Positions 34,488 to 43,298 of a DNA stretch of 64,000 nucleotides are shown piece by piece (the first letter of the stretch is position 1; each line of letters starts with the position of its first letter). Below the pieces are notes generated by a model that saw nothing but the letters and a program-made list of their open reading frames with translations, ran no database searches and was not told where the DNA came from. This DNA is from JBGRQA01 sp041725895 (lineage in GTDB: Bacteria; Bacteroidota; Bacteroidia; Bacteroidales; Marinifilaceae), in NCBI GenBank assembly GCA_041725895.1, contig JBGRQA010000026.1, positions 1 through 64,000 on the forward strand. The letters run 5' to 3'. Both the position numbers and the translations under genes were made by a program.

Positions 34488-35660
34488 ATGAAATATACAG
34501 TTGATACCAACGGCTACTACGGAAATTTTGGGGGTGCCTTTGTACCCGAATTGCTCCGCAACAATGTAGACGAATTGGAAGCTTGCTATTTGGATATCCT
34601 GAAATCCGATTCGTTTCGAAAAGAATATACTCAGCTATTAAATAACTATGTGGGACGACCAACTCCTCTTACCCTTGTTCGTAATCTGTCGGAGCGATAC
34701 GGAGCGAAGATCTATTTAAAACGGGAGGACCTGAATCATACCGGGGCGCATAAGATCAACAACACCATTGGTCAGATTCTGCTGGCCAGGCACATGGGCA
34801 AAAAGCGAATTATTGCCGAAACCGGAGCAGGTCAGCATGGAGTTGCAACGGCTACGGTTTGTGCTCTTTTCGGAATGGAGTGTGTGGTGTATATGGGGGC
34901 CTTGGATGTGAAACGTCAAGCCCCCAATGTGGCTCGAATGAAGATGTTGGGGGCTAGCGTGGTTCCTGCAACATCCGGCAACCAAACCTTGAAGGATGCG
35001 ACCAATGAGGCCATTCGCGATTGGATTGCCAATCCATCCTCCTTCTACCTGATTGGATCGGTGGTGGGACCGCATCCCTATCCTGATTTGGTAGCCCGTT
35101 TGCAGTCTGTTATTTCGCAAGAGATCAGGGACCAATTGATGGTTGAGAGCGGAAAAGGCAACCCCGACTATGTGATTGCCTGTGTGGGTGGTGGAAGTAA
35201 TGCTGCTGGTGCCTTCTATCATTTTCTGGAGGAGAAGGATGTGAAGCTAATTGCTGTGGAAGCTGCGGGAAAAGGTCTGGATAGCGGAGAAACTGCCGCT
35301 ACAATAAGTCTTGGTAACGAAGGTTTTATTCACGGTAGCAAAACTATGCTGATGCAGGATGAGGATGGGCAGATCACGGAACCCTATTCCATTTCTGCCG
35401 GATTGGATTATCCGGGAGTCGGTCCACTTCATGCTTACCTGGCACAAAGTGGTCGTGCTCAATTTCTGTCCGCTACCGATGATGAAGCTTTGACTGCTGC
35501 TCAATTGCTGGCCCAAAAGGAGGGCATCATTCCCGCATTGGAATCCGCTCATGCTCTTGCTGCCCTGGAGAAAATTCAATTTCAACCCGATGATGTTGTC
35601 ATCCTGAACCTCTCCGGTAGGGGCGACAAAGATATGGCGACTTACATGCAGAAACTGTAG
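34488..35660 (+). CDS. trpB: Tryptophan synthase beta chain
   Basis: This 390-residue PLP enzyme condenses indole with serine. It has GGAFVPELL at the N-terminus, LYLKREDLNHTGAHKINN-like text with the Schiff-base Lys in GAHKINN, ETGAGQHGVATATVCALFGM, VGGGSNAAGAFYHFL (PLP phosphate loop), GLDYPGVGP and NLSGRGDKD. It is the short TrpB1 form. Its partner alpha chain follows after 151 bp, an unusually long gap filled with a dispersed-repeat-like sequence. Confidence 0.98.
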   Translation: MKYTVDTNGYYGNFGGAFVPELLRNNVDELEACYLDILKSDSFRKEYTQLLNNYVGRPTPLTLVRNLSERYGAKIYLKREDLNHTGAHKINNTIGQILLARHMGKKRIIAETGAGQHGVATATVCALFGMECVVYMGALDVKRQAPNVARMKMLGASVVPATSGNQTLKDATNEAIRDWIANPSSFYLIGSVVGPHPYPDLVARLQSVISQEIRDQLMVESGKGNPDYVIACVGGGSNAAGAFYHFLEEKDVKLIAVEAAGKGLDSGETAATISLGNEGFIHGSKTMLMQDEDGQITEPYSISAGLDYPGVGPLHAYLAQSGRAQFLSATDDEALTAAQLLAQKEGIIPALESAHALAALEKIQFQPDDVVILNLSGRGDKDMATYMQKL

Positions 35661-35689
35661 AAACCAGAAACTAAGAACCAGGAACCAGA

Positions 35690-35752
35690 AACATCTTGCC
35701 TCTTGTCACCTGAAGCTTGTGGCGTGAGGCTTGCGGCTTGTTCGTAATAGAA
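35690..35752. repeat. CTTG-rich dispersed intergenic sequence (trpB-trpA spacer)
   Basis: Repeated CTTGCC / CTTGTC / GCTTGTGGC / GGCTTGCGGCTTG words resemble the spacers at 51150-51205 and 55476-55506 in this window. No coding potential. Confidence 0.45.
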
Positions 35753-35811
35753 ATAGGGTTCAAGAACTCAGCTCAATTTATTAATAACGAAAACAAAAAA
35801 ACAACAACCTC

Positions 35812-36585
35812 ATGAACCGAATCGATCAACTCTTTCATCAGAAAAAGAACAACATACTATCCATCTACTATCCGGCTGGTTATCCAAGCCTGAACCAGAC
35901 AGTGGAAAATTTGGTGCTCCTTCAGAATAGGGGGGTAGACCTTGTGGAAATTGGCATTCCCTTTTCCGATCCTTTGGCCGATGGGCCTGTGATACAGAAA
36001 GCTGCCAGGCAAGCTCTGGACAATGGTATGAGATTGTCCGTTCTGTTTGAGCAATTGCAGGATGTTCGCCAAACCATTACCCTACCTTTGATTCTGATGG
36101 GCTACTGGAATTCCGTTTTCCGTTTTGGAGTTGAGGCATTTTTGAAGAAGTGTCAGGAAGTAGGGATTGATGGTGTTATTCTACCCGATCTTCCTTTGGA
36201 GGAATATCAGCAGAATTACGAGGAACTATTCCGGCAGTATGGAGTACACAATATTTTGCTGGTGGCTCCTCAAACCACCGATGTCCGCCTCAAAAAAATA
36301 GAAAGCTTGGCCCGGGGATTTCTCTACATGGTTTCCTCTGCTGCCACTACGGGGGGAGTGCTTCAAAAGGATCAGGCCCGTGAAGCCTATTTTCGTAAAG
36401 TAGGCCAATTGAATATTCCTTCCCTCATTGGATTTGGAATTGGCAATGGTGAAAGTTTTCGGCATGCTTGTCAATTCGCTAACGGAGCAATTATTGGAAC
36501 AGCATTTATTCAAGCCTTGAAGGAAGGAAAGGCTGAAGAGTTTTTGGAGGGATTCTGCTCCCTCAAAGTATCGATTGAATTGTAA
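35812..36585 (+). CDS. trpA: Tryptophan synthase alpha chain
   Basis: This 257-residue TIM barrel cleaves indole-3-glycerol phosphate. VEIGIPFSDPLADGPVIQ carries the catalytic Glu and Asp, LMGYWNSVFRFG, DGVILPDLPLEE, LVAPQTT and GFLYMVSSAATTG follow, and GFGIGNGES forms the phosphate-binding loop. It is the last gene of the trp operon; an intrinsic terminator lies about 160 bp downstream. Confidence 0.97.
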   Translation: MNRIDQLFHQKKNNILSIYYPAGYPSLNQTVENLVLLQNRGVDLVEIGIPFSDPLADGPVIQKAARQALDNGMRLSVLFEQLQDVRQTITLPLILMGYWNSVFRFGVEAFLKKCQEVGIDGVILPDLPLEEYQQNYEELFRQYGVHNILLVAPQTTDVRLKKIESLARGFLYMVSSAATTGGVLQKDQAREAYFRKVGQLNIPSLIGFGIGNGESFRHACQFANGAIIGTAFIQALKEGKAEEFLEGFCSLKVSIEL

Positions 36586-36746
36586 ATTCCATCGATTGAC
36601 TCGATATTTAAGCTTTCGCCCCACATTATTATCCGATTTGTTCTGGTTGAAGTGAAATTTGAACCAAACGAAAAACTCTTTTCATTGTTGAACAGCAGGG
36701 CGAAATGTTAAGTTTGCGGGGTTGTCAAGGCTCTGAGAATAGCATG

Positions 36747-36782
36747 AAAATTCCGTTCCCGTAAATTGGGGCGGAATTTTTT
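36747..36782 (+). terminator. Terminator of the trp operon
   Basis: AAAATTCCG (36747-36755) pairs with CGGAATTTT (36772-36780), with inner CCC/GGG pairing and a run of six T. It lies 162 bp past trpA. Confidence 0.8.
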
Positions 36783-37618
36783 GTTCTGAATAGGGGTTGA
36801 AGAGGAATAGGGAAAGGTTTGAAGATTTTTTGTTACCATTGTAAACTCAATTCCGTGAAGTGTCGTATTTCGTAGTTTTTATAAAACAGAATTTACTCCT
36901 TGGTAGGTTTATTGATCCGGTCAATGGAATATGAAAAGCAATCGATATCCTATATTATGGGATTTTATTTGCCGATAACAGTTTTGGTATTGCAGTCAAA
37001 ATTTTTTGCTGAATTGTTGTTCTAAATTTTTGATTGTATCGCGTAGCAGTTATTGTAGTGTGCACAAAAGTTTAAGATTTTTAGGTTTCTCCAAAGGAGA
37101 TAGGCCCGGATCAAAAGATCAAGAATCAAGACCTATACCTTAACTCCTACGGAGTATTAGGATGTCGTCTGGAATATTATGCTACAATACCTAATGCCCT
37201 CGTATGTTTGATTTATTGACGGAAAATCATTTTGGCTTTCAACCAATTTCCATATCTCTTACGGAGAAAACGGAAGAGAATAAATGCGCAATTCTACAAT
37301 ACTCTATGCTCCACGAGCTATACTTCCAAACCTGATCTATTTGGTGCACAGCAACAATCTTTCTGTAGCAATAATTATACAGCTATTCCCATTGTCGCGA
37401 AGCGACCATCTATTTTTTTCTCTAAAGGAATGTTTTTCGCAAAGAAAAAATGGATCGGAAGTAAACTTGCTACGATATCGCAGCAAGCCATAAACTTTCC
37501 AGCCAGATCCAATTCGAACCATTGATTCCTATTAAACCAGATCTCCCTAATATTGCAATGCTGTTTTGATGTTTTCTTGAAAAAAGATAAAGAATTATCG
37601 AAAAACAATAAAAAATAA
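36783..37618. repeat. Non-coding stretch with a series of small palindromes
   Basis: About 0.8 kb without a credible gene. It contains several 4-5 bp stems with 3-4 nt loops: TCTCC-AAA-GGAGA (37088-37100), ACTCC-TAC-GGAGT (37143-37155), TCTC-TTACG-GAGA (37255-37267) and GTCGC-GAA-GCGAC (37394-37406). The words CTCCNNNGGAG recur. Short overlapping frames here have no family resemblance. This looks like a dispersed intergenic repeat family. Confidence 0.5.
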
Positions 37619-37648
37619 TTGAAAAACGGAAATATATCATTATGTTTG
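37619..37648 (+). promoter_or_regulatory. Promoter of the DUF2975-HTH pair
   Basis: TATGTTTG (37641-37648) matches the -7 box. TTG at 37619-37621 serves as a partial -33 box with a 19-nt spacer. The gene starts 31 bp downstream. Confidence 0.6.
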
Positions 37649-37678
37649 TTGTATTGATATTAAACAAAGAATCAAAAT

Positions 37679-38314
37679 ATGAAAAACAACAAACGAATTA
37701 TCGGATTTTTTAGCTTTCTATTTTCTCTTCTGTACTACGGTGGGGTATTAATGATTGTACTAAGTGCTGGTTTTGAATTGATCAAACTGATTTTTAGTGT
37801 CGAAGATGTGGCAAGAATAGGATTTCACATCCGTAGTACCATTGAAGTTCCATCGACCTATTCCTTTTGGGGAGGAGATCAATTTGATGGGGTAAATAAA
37901 GTAGTATTAAATCCGGAATCTTTCGTTTCCTCTGATTATGGCTATCGCATTTTTAGCTATTTCGATTTTTTAGTGACCATGGGAGTTGTACTATTGGTTC
38001 TAAAGAAATTCAAAGACCTCTTTACTTCTCTTGATGAGAAAAAACGAAATGAAAATTACTTTATCGAAGACAATTATTACAGGATTCGAATGATTGGTTT
38101 TTTGACCCTATTAATGGCAGTATATCAGTTTATCAAATCTTTGTGCTTTTCACTTTTTTTCCTGGAAAAGTTGGATGTTATGGGGAAAGCTGTTAGTTTC
38201 TGGCCTGAATTTGAGAGGTTGGATGGGGTTTTTAGTGGCCTAATCATCCTGGTTATTGCCGAAGTATACAAGGCCGGCTTGGATTTGAAGAAGGAAACAG
38301 AGTTAACAATCTAA
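37679..38314 (+). CDS. DUF2975 membrane protein
   Basis: The 211-residue protein has four predicted transmembrane helices (about 7-35, 96-115, 135-160, 177-200). The layout and the pairing with a small Xre-type regulator directly downstream are typical of DUF2975 proteins. The function of the family is unknown; the pair resembles a membrane protein plus cognate DNA-binding regulator. The gap to the HTH gene is 18 bp. Confidence 0.82.
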   Translation: MKNNKRIIGFFSFLFSLLYYGGVLMIVLSAGFELIKLIFSVEDVARIGFHIRSTIEVPSTYSFWGGDQFDGVNKVVLNPESFVSSDYGYRIFSYFDFLVTMGVVLLVLKKFKDLFTSLDEKKRNENYFIEDNYYRIRMIGFLTLLMAVYQFIKSLCFSLFFLEKLDVMGKAVSFWPEFERLDGVFSGLIILVIAEVYKAGLDLKKETELTI

Positions 38315-38332
38315 TAAAAAAGGGAATACAAT

Positions 38333-38545
38333 ATGCCAATTATAACGAATTTGGATGTGATGCTGGCCAAACGCAAGATGAGTCTTACCGAACTCTCCGA
38401 GCGAATTGGAATAACCATGGCCAATCTGTCCATACTTAAAAGTGGAAAAGCCAAAGCCATTCGATTCTCTACCCTCGAAGCTATTTGTAGGGAGCTGGAT
38501 TGCAAACCGGCAGACATTCTTGATTATGTAGAGGAGGAGGACTAG
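38333..38545 (+). CDS. Xre-type helix-turn-helix regulator (YozG-like)
   Basis: The 70-residue protein is one HTH domain: MLAKRKMSLTELSERIGITMANLSILKSGKAKAIRFSTLEAICRELDCKPADIL reads, in overlapping parts, as the five helices of the Cro/Xre fold. It is the standard partner of DUF2975 genes, probably autoregulating the pair. It starts 18 bp after DUF2975 and is likely cytoplasmic. Confidence 0.9.
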   Translation: MPIITNLDVMLAKRKMSLTELSERIGITMANLSILKSGKAKAIRFSTLEAICRELDCKPADILDYVEEED

Positions 38546-38662
38546 GTTTTCGTCTCAATTCTACCTATTCCTTACTTATTTTCAGGTAGGGGGGCGATTG
38601 TAATGGTAAGGAAAGTGTCCATCACAGGGTTTCTCTCTACGGTAACGCCATTCTAGCAGTGA

Positions 38663-38760
38663 ATCACGCATTTGAACCTGTCCGTTACGTCAATTTTGCA
38701 GGCAATCACGCACCTGGAGCTCTCCGTCACGTGATTTTTGCATTCGATCACGCGGATGCC
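38663..38760. repeat. Degenerate 42-bp tandem repeat (2.3 units)
   Basis: ATCACGCA-type starts recur at 38663, 38705 and 38747, exactly 42 bp apart, with further matches TCCGT-ACGT and TTTTGCA in each unit. Because 42 is a multiple of 3, the minus strand reads as a 14-residue peptide repeat (RVIECKNHVTESSR, then CVIACKIDVTDRFK) within a 60-codon frame at 38653-38835. That frame is interrupted by no stop but has no other support. Confidence 0.6.
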
Positions 38761-38805
38761 CCATCCGAAACTTAAATGGGAAGGAGAAAGATAGGAGAAG
38801 AATGA

Positions 38806-38842
38806 ACAAAACGTGCAGAGAATTAATCTCTGCACGTTTTGT
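38806..38842 (-). terminator. Terminator after the helical hypothetical gene
   Basis: A 16-bp perfect stem runs from ACAAAACGTGCAGAGA (38806-38821) to TCTCTGCACGTTTTGT (38827-38842), with loop ATTAA. It begins 40 bp after the stop of the minus-strand gene. The symmetrical sequence could act in both directions. Confidence 0.75.
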
Positions 38843-38881
38843 TTAGGGGTATATTTACTCTTGCTTAAAATGCAATGAATG

Positions 38882-39631
38882 TTAGGATTGCTGGTTCAAC
38901 TCCTCCTTTTTATGGCGGTAGTTGGCTCCTCTTCTTCTGATGTAGGGACTGTAGTAACCATTTAAGCGCTGCTCCTTGTCCGCAAAAACATATTTTCCGC
39001 ATTTTCGTATCTCATCAACAGCCTCCTTTAGGTAGGTATAGGCCTGGTCGCGAAGAATTCGGCCCTTGTTTCCACTTAATCGCTCCCCATTGTATTCTGC
39101 CAGTAAATCGCCCATTTCCGTTGCCAATTGATTTGCTTCGTCCAACAGGTTGATATCAAAATGAATGGCTTCCAGCAAGGGGATGTTGTCACGCCCCAGA
39201 ACCGAAAGAGTAACCAGATCCTGAATCATGTCGGCGTGGGTAGCCCCCTTGGTGATGTCTGCAACTACATTCAGCAAGTCCTGCTCGTTTCGAAAGGCAA
39301 AGCGGAAGGCTCGCAGCAGTCGGTTGCGCATCTGGTAGGCGAAAGGAGACTTTCCCTTCCAAAGCACCTGGGTGTCATGCTGTTGAACCCGCTCTTTGGT
39401 CCAGCGGGCCTGGGCATCCCTGCAGGCATTGATGCGGGCAGGAAGGGAGTCGATCAATTCTTCACTCAAGCCTGCATTGATAAGCAGGGAGCGATCATCT
39501 ATTATCCAGTGATTCAGGTTGTAGGCCTCCTGAATGTAGGTTTCCATGGGCATGGAAGGAATCCGGACCTGATCCGTGGGAATGGACTGCAATAGGTCCA
39601 TTAGATTCAGTAAATCCTGTTCATTGCTCAT
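38882..39631 (-). CDS. All-helical hypothetical protein
   Basis: The 249-residue protein has no signal peptide or membrane segment and is predicted to be almost wholly helical. Charged and amide-rich residues dominate and it ends with a basic tail (YIRRRGANYRHKK). The family was not recognised. It is monocistronic, with a strong terminator downstream. Confidence 0.75.
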   Translation of the reverse strand: MSNEQDLLNLMDLLQSIPTDQVRIPSMPMETYIQEAYNLNHWIIDDRSLLINAGLSEELIDSLPARINACRDAQARWTKERVQQHDTQVLWKGKSPFAYQMRNRLLRAFRFAFRNEQDLLNVVADITKGATHADMIQDLVTLSVLGRDNIPLLEAIHFDINLLDEANQLATEMGDLLAEYNGERLSGNKGRILRDQAYTYLKEAVDEIRKCGKYVFADKEQRLNGYYSPYIRRRGANYRHKKEELNQQS

Positions 39632-40144
39632 ACGAATTTCATTTTAGGATTGGAAGCAACTCCAATCGTGTGAGTAATCCCGTTAATAAACACCTTGATT
39701 CGAATCTCTATTCAAATTAGTTATTTTTAATGAAATTGAAAAAATAATTTTTGGGGTTGGGGAAAATTTAAGTTGAAGAGGTTGATCATTTGGGGAAATT
39801 CAAGCTGGAGAAACTTCACCTAAAAGTGGTCTGAAGAGAAATTTTGATAATATTGTAGAGTTGAAAATAGTCGGGATGGCGGGATTACTTGCTTCGGTCA
39901 TCAACATGTTATGAATCCGCGAATTCGGATCCCGAACGATGCACGCTGACCGGGCTACGCTACATCCCGTAAGGAATACTAAAGATAGTAAACTTGTGTG
40001 AAATATCCTGAACGAAGAAATGTTTATTATGTTGTGTCCTTTGTTGGGAAGCATCTGGCGAAAAGCCACAATATTTTGTTGAGCGAAATCAGATAATCTG
40101 GGCAAATTCTGTTAAATTTATGGAATTGAACCAAAATAGTAATC
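39632..40144. other. Intergenic region before the M20 peptidase gene
   Basis: About 510 bp with no credible gene. It is the divergent region that must hold the promoters of both flanking genes. No complete promoter match was found. Confidence 0.4.
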
Positions 40145-41479
40145 ATGATTAAACGACTCTCTCTCAGTCTTGCTCTAGTACTTGTTTGTCTAATGCCCCT
40201 GATGTCTTCAGCACAGAAAAACGGCAAACTTCTGGAGCAATCCATCCCAACTGATACCAACTATTTGGAGGAGCTCTACTTGCACCTGCACCGGAACCCT
40301 GAACTTTACATGCAGGAGAAGCAAACGGCTGCCCGTTTGGCCAGAGAACTGCGGGATCTGGGTTTTCAGGTGACCGATAATTTTGCCATTCATGGTTTGG
40401 TGGGAATATTCCGGAATGGCGAGGGGCCGGTGGTGCTCTATCGTACCGATATGGATGCCCTGCCGGTGAAGGAGGAGACAGGGATGAATTACGCCAGTAC
40501 GGCCAAAACCATCGACGAGAACGGGAAGGAGGTGCCCCTGATGCATGCATGTGGTCACGATCTGCACATGACTGTCTGGGTAGGAACCGCCCGCCAGTTG
40601 GTGAAGCTGAAGAAGCATTGGAAGGGTACCCTGGTGTTTATCGCCCAATCGGCTGAGGAGAACGGACAGGGCGCCAAAACGATGATCGGGAACGGTCTGT
40701 TTGAGCAATTTCCCTTACCCGATTACAACATCACTTTTCACGACAGTCCTACCCTGGAGGCAGGAACTGTGGGAATCTGTCCCGAATACGCCATGGCCAA
40801 TGTGGACATGATGAAAATCACCGTTTTTGGTAATGGAGGTCACGGGGCTATGCCCAATGTTACCATCGACCCGGTGGTTCTGGCCTCGCGTATGGTTCTG
40901 GCTTTCCAAACCATTGTGAGTCGTGAGCTATCGCCCCTGGACAATGCCGTGCTAACTGTTGGTGCCATTCATGGTGGTTTTGCCGGCAATGTTATTCCCA
41001 ACGAGGTGGAGCTGCAGCTAACCCTGCGTTCCTTTTCCGATGAGGTTCGCCAGGGATTGATCGACCGAATCAAAAGGGTAGGGGATGGGATTGCCCAATC
41101 GGCCGGTTTATCCAGGGAGAAATTCCCGGTTTATCAGCTCAAGGATCAGTTTACCCCCTCGGTATACAACAATCCCCAAATGGGCGAAAGATTGCACAAT
41201 GCTTTCCAGCGGGAGTTGGGTGCGAAGAAGGTAAAGTTGGTACCTCCCTTAATGACGGGAGAGGATTTTGGTCGGTACGGACGTACTTCACACCGGATTC
41301 CCTCCTTTATGCTGTGGTTGGGCACCGTGAAGCCGGAGCGAATGGCAAAGGCACAAAGGGGAGAGCTACCCCTTTATCCCTTGCATTCCCCTAAATTTGC
41401 ACCGGATTACCGGGAGAGCATCCGTGGGAATGTGAAGGCCATGACCGTTGCCTTAATGGAGTTGCTGGATTCCAATTGA
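40145..41479 (+). CDS. Secreted M20-family metallopeptidase / amidohydrolase
   Basis: The 444-residue protein has a signal peptide (MIKRLSLSLALVLVCLMPLMSSAQ), so it is periplasmic or secreted. The M20D metal and catalytic residues are present: YRTDMDALPV, MHACGHDLHM, the general base in AQSAEENGQG, FGNGGHGAMP of the dimerisation domain, and a late TGEDFG ligand. The family hydrolyses N-acyl or peptide bonds; substrate is unknown. It is monocistronic. Confidence 0.92.
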   Translation: MIKRLSLSLALVLVCLMPLMSSAQKNGKLLEQSIPTDTNYLEELYLHLHRNPELYMQEKQTAARLARELRDLGFQVTDNFAIHGLVGIFRNGEGPVVLYRTDMDALPVKEETGMNYASTAKTIDENGKEVPLMHACGHDLHMTVWVGTARQLVKLKKHWKGTLVFIAQSAEENGQGAKTMIGNGLFEQFPLPDYNITFHDSPTLEAGTVGICPEYAMANVDMMKITVFGNGGHGAMPNVTIDPVVLASRMVLAFQTIVSRELSPLDNAVLTVGAIHGGFAGNVIPNEVELQLTLRSFSDEVRQGLIDRIKRVGDGIAQSAGLSREKFPVYQLKDQFTPSVYNNPQMGERLHNAFQRELGAKKVKLVPPLMTGEDFGRYGRTSHRIPSFMLWLGTVKPERMAKAQRGELPLYPLHSPKFAPDYRESIRGNVKAMTVALMELLDSN

Positions 41480-41721
41480 GAAATGGGCCATTTAAAATTG
41501 TAGAGTATAGCAATGTATTTGTACTTTTATAGAATGTTGTAGTGGCTGAAATGGATGGATTTCAACATTAACAATTGAATTTTCCAGCAGTTATAAGCCA
41601 ATAGCTAAAAGCTTGTTAATTACTATTTGGTTCTCTTAATTTAGAGCCTGCCGAAATTTGGGCTACAATAGTCAAACCTGTTTTTTTATATTATATAAAC
41701 CAAAATAATTCTGAAATCGTT

Positions 41722-41751
41722 TTTGAGATTGAATCTCAAGTATTACTTTTG
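41722..41751 (+). promoter_or_regulatory. yebC promoter with an internal 17-bp palindrome
   Basis: TTTG (41722-41725) and TACTTTTG (41744-41751) have an 18-nt spacer. Most of the spacer is taken up by a perfect 17-bp palindrome, TTGAGATT-G-AATCTCAA at 41723-41739, which overlaps the -33 box. That is a natural operator position. Predicted start is about 15 nt before the ATG. Confidence 0.75.
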
Positions 41752-41772
41752 CGGCAAACTTAATCTAGTATT

Positions 41773-42480
41773 ATGGGAAGAGCATTTGAATTTAGAAAAG
41801 CGCGCAAATTCAAGCGTTGGGATAAAATGGCGAAGACCTTTACCCGAATTGGAAAAGAGATTGTAATGGCAGTGAAAGAGGGTGGTCCTGATCCTGCATC
41901 CAACTCTCGTTTGCGTGCCGTTATTCAGAATGCCAAGGCAGCAAACATGCCCAAAGACAATGTTGAGCGTGCCATTAAACGTGCATCTTCGAAGGAGCAA
42001 AAGGATTACAAGGAAATCGTGTATGAAGGATATGCTCCTCATGGAATTGCTGTTTTAGTGGAAACTGCTACAGATAACCACACTCGTACTGTGGCTAACG
42101 TTCGTAGCTACTTCAACAAAACCCACGGTAGTTTGGGTACCGCAGGTAGCGTAGAGTTTATGTTTGAGCACAAATGTCATTTCAAAATTGAGAACACCGG
42201 CCAGGATTTGGAAGAATTGGAGCTGGAGGTGATCGATTTCGGTGTGGATGATTTGTTTGAGGAAGAGGATGGCATCATGTTGTATGCTCCCTTCTCTGAA
42301 TTTGGAAAAATCCAGGCTTACTTCGAGGAGAATGAGACTAAGGTGATTACTTCCGGTTTCGAGCGCATCCCAATGGACATTAAAGAGCTTAACGAGGAGC
42401 AACAAGCTGATGTGGAAAAGCTGCTTGACAAACTGAATGAAGATGATGACGTACAAAACGTTTATCACAACATGGCTTAA
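41773..42480 (+). CDS. yebC: YebC/PmpR family protein
   Basis: The 235-residue protein begins MGRAFEFRKARKFKRW, the Bacteroidota version of the family N-terminus, and continues through FTRIGKEIVMAVKEGGPDP, NMPKDNVERAIKRA, YEGYAPHGIAVLVE and NHTRTVANVRSYFNK. Members were long annotated as transcription regulators; later work points to a role in translation at difficult sequences. It is monocistronic with its own promoter and a strong terminator. Confidence 0.95.
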   Translation: MGRAFEFRKARKFKRWDKMAKTFTRIGKEIVMAVKEGGPDPASNSRLRAVIQNAKAANMPKDNVERAIKRASSKEQKDYKEIVYEGYAPHGIAVLVETATDNHTRTVANVRSYFNKTHGSLGTAGSVEFMFEHKCHFKIENTGQDLEELELEVIDFGVDDLFEEEDGIMLYAPFSEFGKIQAYFEENETKVITSGFERIPMDIKELNEEQQADVEKLLDKLNEDDDVQNVYHNMA

Positions 42481-42502
42481 TTATCAAGCTTTATAATATT
42501 CG

Positions 42503-42535
42503 AAGCCTGCACGATTCATTGTGCAGGCTTTTTTT
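42503..42535 (+). terminator. yebC terminator
   Basis: AAGCCTGCAC (42503-42512) pairs with GTGCAGGCTT (42521-42530), loop of 8, followed by seven T. Confidence 0.92.
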
Positions 42536-42548
42536 ATACCCCGTATCC

Positions 42549-42777
42549 TGCATGGCGGTGCAATTCAGCCTATTCTTTTAATTTTGGTCACTGCGGCACC
42601 GCTAGAAACGCACATTATACTACAATAATGCTTCCCCTCCTGGGAAGAAATGGTTTTGTAAAAAAAAATCTTTGTCCTGTATGCAATTTGAATGCCGGAG
42701 GCATTCCATTATTGTAGCACTAGCGTATCGGTTGCAAAATCAACCCTGGAGGGGTTGCATTATTTCTATTTCATGAT
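42549..42777. repeat. Direct repeat, copy 1 (about 230 bp)
   Basis: Nearly identical to 42820-43058. Each copy is a chain of small hairpins: TTGCA..TGCAA, CTTCCC..GGGAAG, GAATGCC-GGA-GGCATTC and AACCC-TGGA-GGGTT. No coding potential. It has the appearance of a dispersed intergenic repeat. Confidence 0.85.
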
Positions 42778-42819
42778 CTATTTTGTATAGATTAATTTTT
42801 CTTTGAAAATGGAATTCAT

Positions 42820-43058
42820 TGCATGGCGGTGCAATTCAACATATTCTTTTAATTATGGTCACTGCGGCACCGCTTAAAACGCACATTATAATACAATGTG
42901 CTACAATAATGCTTCCCCTCCTGGGAAGAAATGGTTTTGTAAAAAAAAATCTTTGTCCTGTATACAATTTGAATGCCGGAGGCATTCCATTATTGTAGCA
43001 CTAGCGTTTCGGTTTCAAAATCAACCCTGGAGGGGTTGCATTATTTCTATTCTATGAT
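42820..43058. repeat. Direct repeat, copy 2 (about 239 bp)
   Basis: Second copy of the element at 42549-42777, separated by 42 bp. It differs by about a dozen substitutions and a 10-bp insertion near 42895-42905. Together with the neighbouring spacer it makes about 760 bp between yebC and the acyl-CoA array. Confidence 0.85.
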
Positions 43059-43238
43059 TCATTTTATGCCCATTACACCTCTCTGTGAATCCCGATTCAA
43101 TTGCTCTTTTTTTCCCTCCCAAAATCTTAAATACACTTAACAGGGATTTAGAGGTCCGTTAAACTTTTTTTACCCCTTTCAAATCCCCGTATACATTGGG
43201 ATTTGAATAGAAATAACTGATTCATAATACGAATGACT

Positions 43239-43268
43239 TTTGTTTTGCATGGGAATTTAGTATATTTA
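43239..43268 (+). promoter_or_regulatory. Probable promoter of the acyl-CoA gene array
   Basis: TTTG (43239-43242) and TATATTTA (43261-43268, one mismatch at the last base of the -7 box) with an 18-nt spacer. The predicted start is near 43275, about 24 nt before the first ATG. No further convincing promoter was seen in the following 20 kb. Confidence 0.55.
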
Positions 43269-43298
43269 GATATATAGATGCCAAGCCTTATTTAACCT

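Noticed and set aside
37232..37667. Several overlapping short frames on both strands
   Set aside because: They overlap one another in a palindrome-rich intergenic region and have no conserved features.
38663..38760. CRISPR-like array
   Set aside because: The 42-bp units are contiguous with no unique spacers, are degenerate, and no cas gene is nearby.
42549..43058. Insertion sequence pair
   Set aside because: No transposase frame, terminal inverted repeats or target duplication; the copies are hairpin chains.
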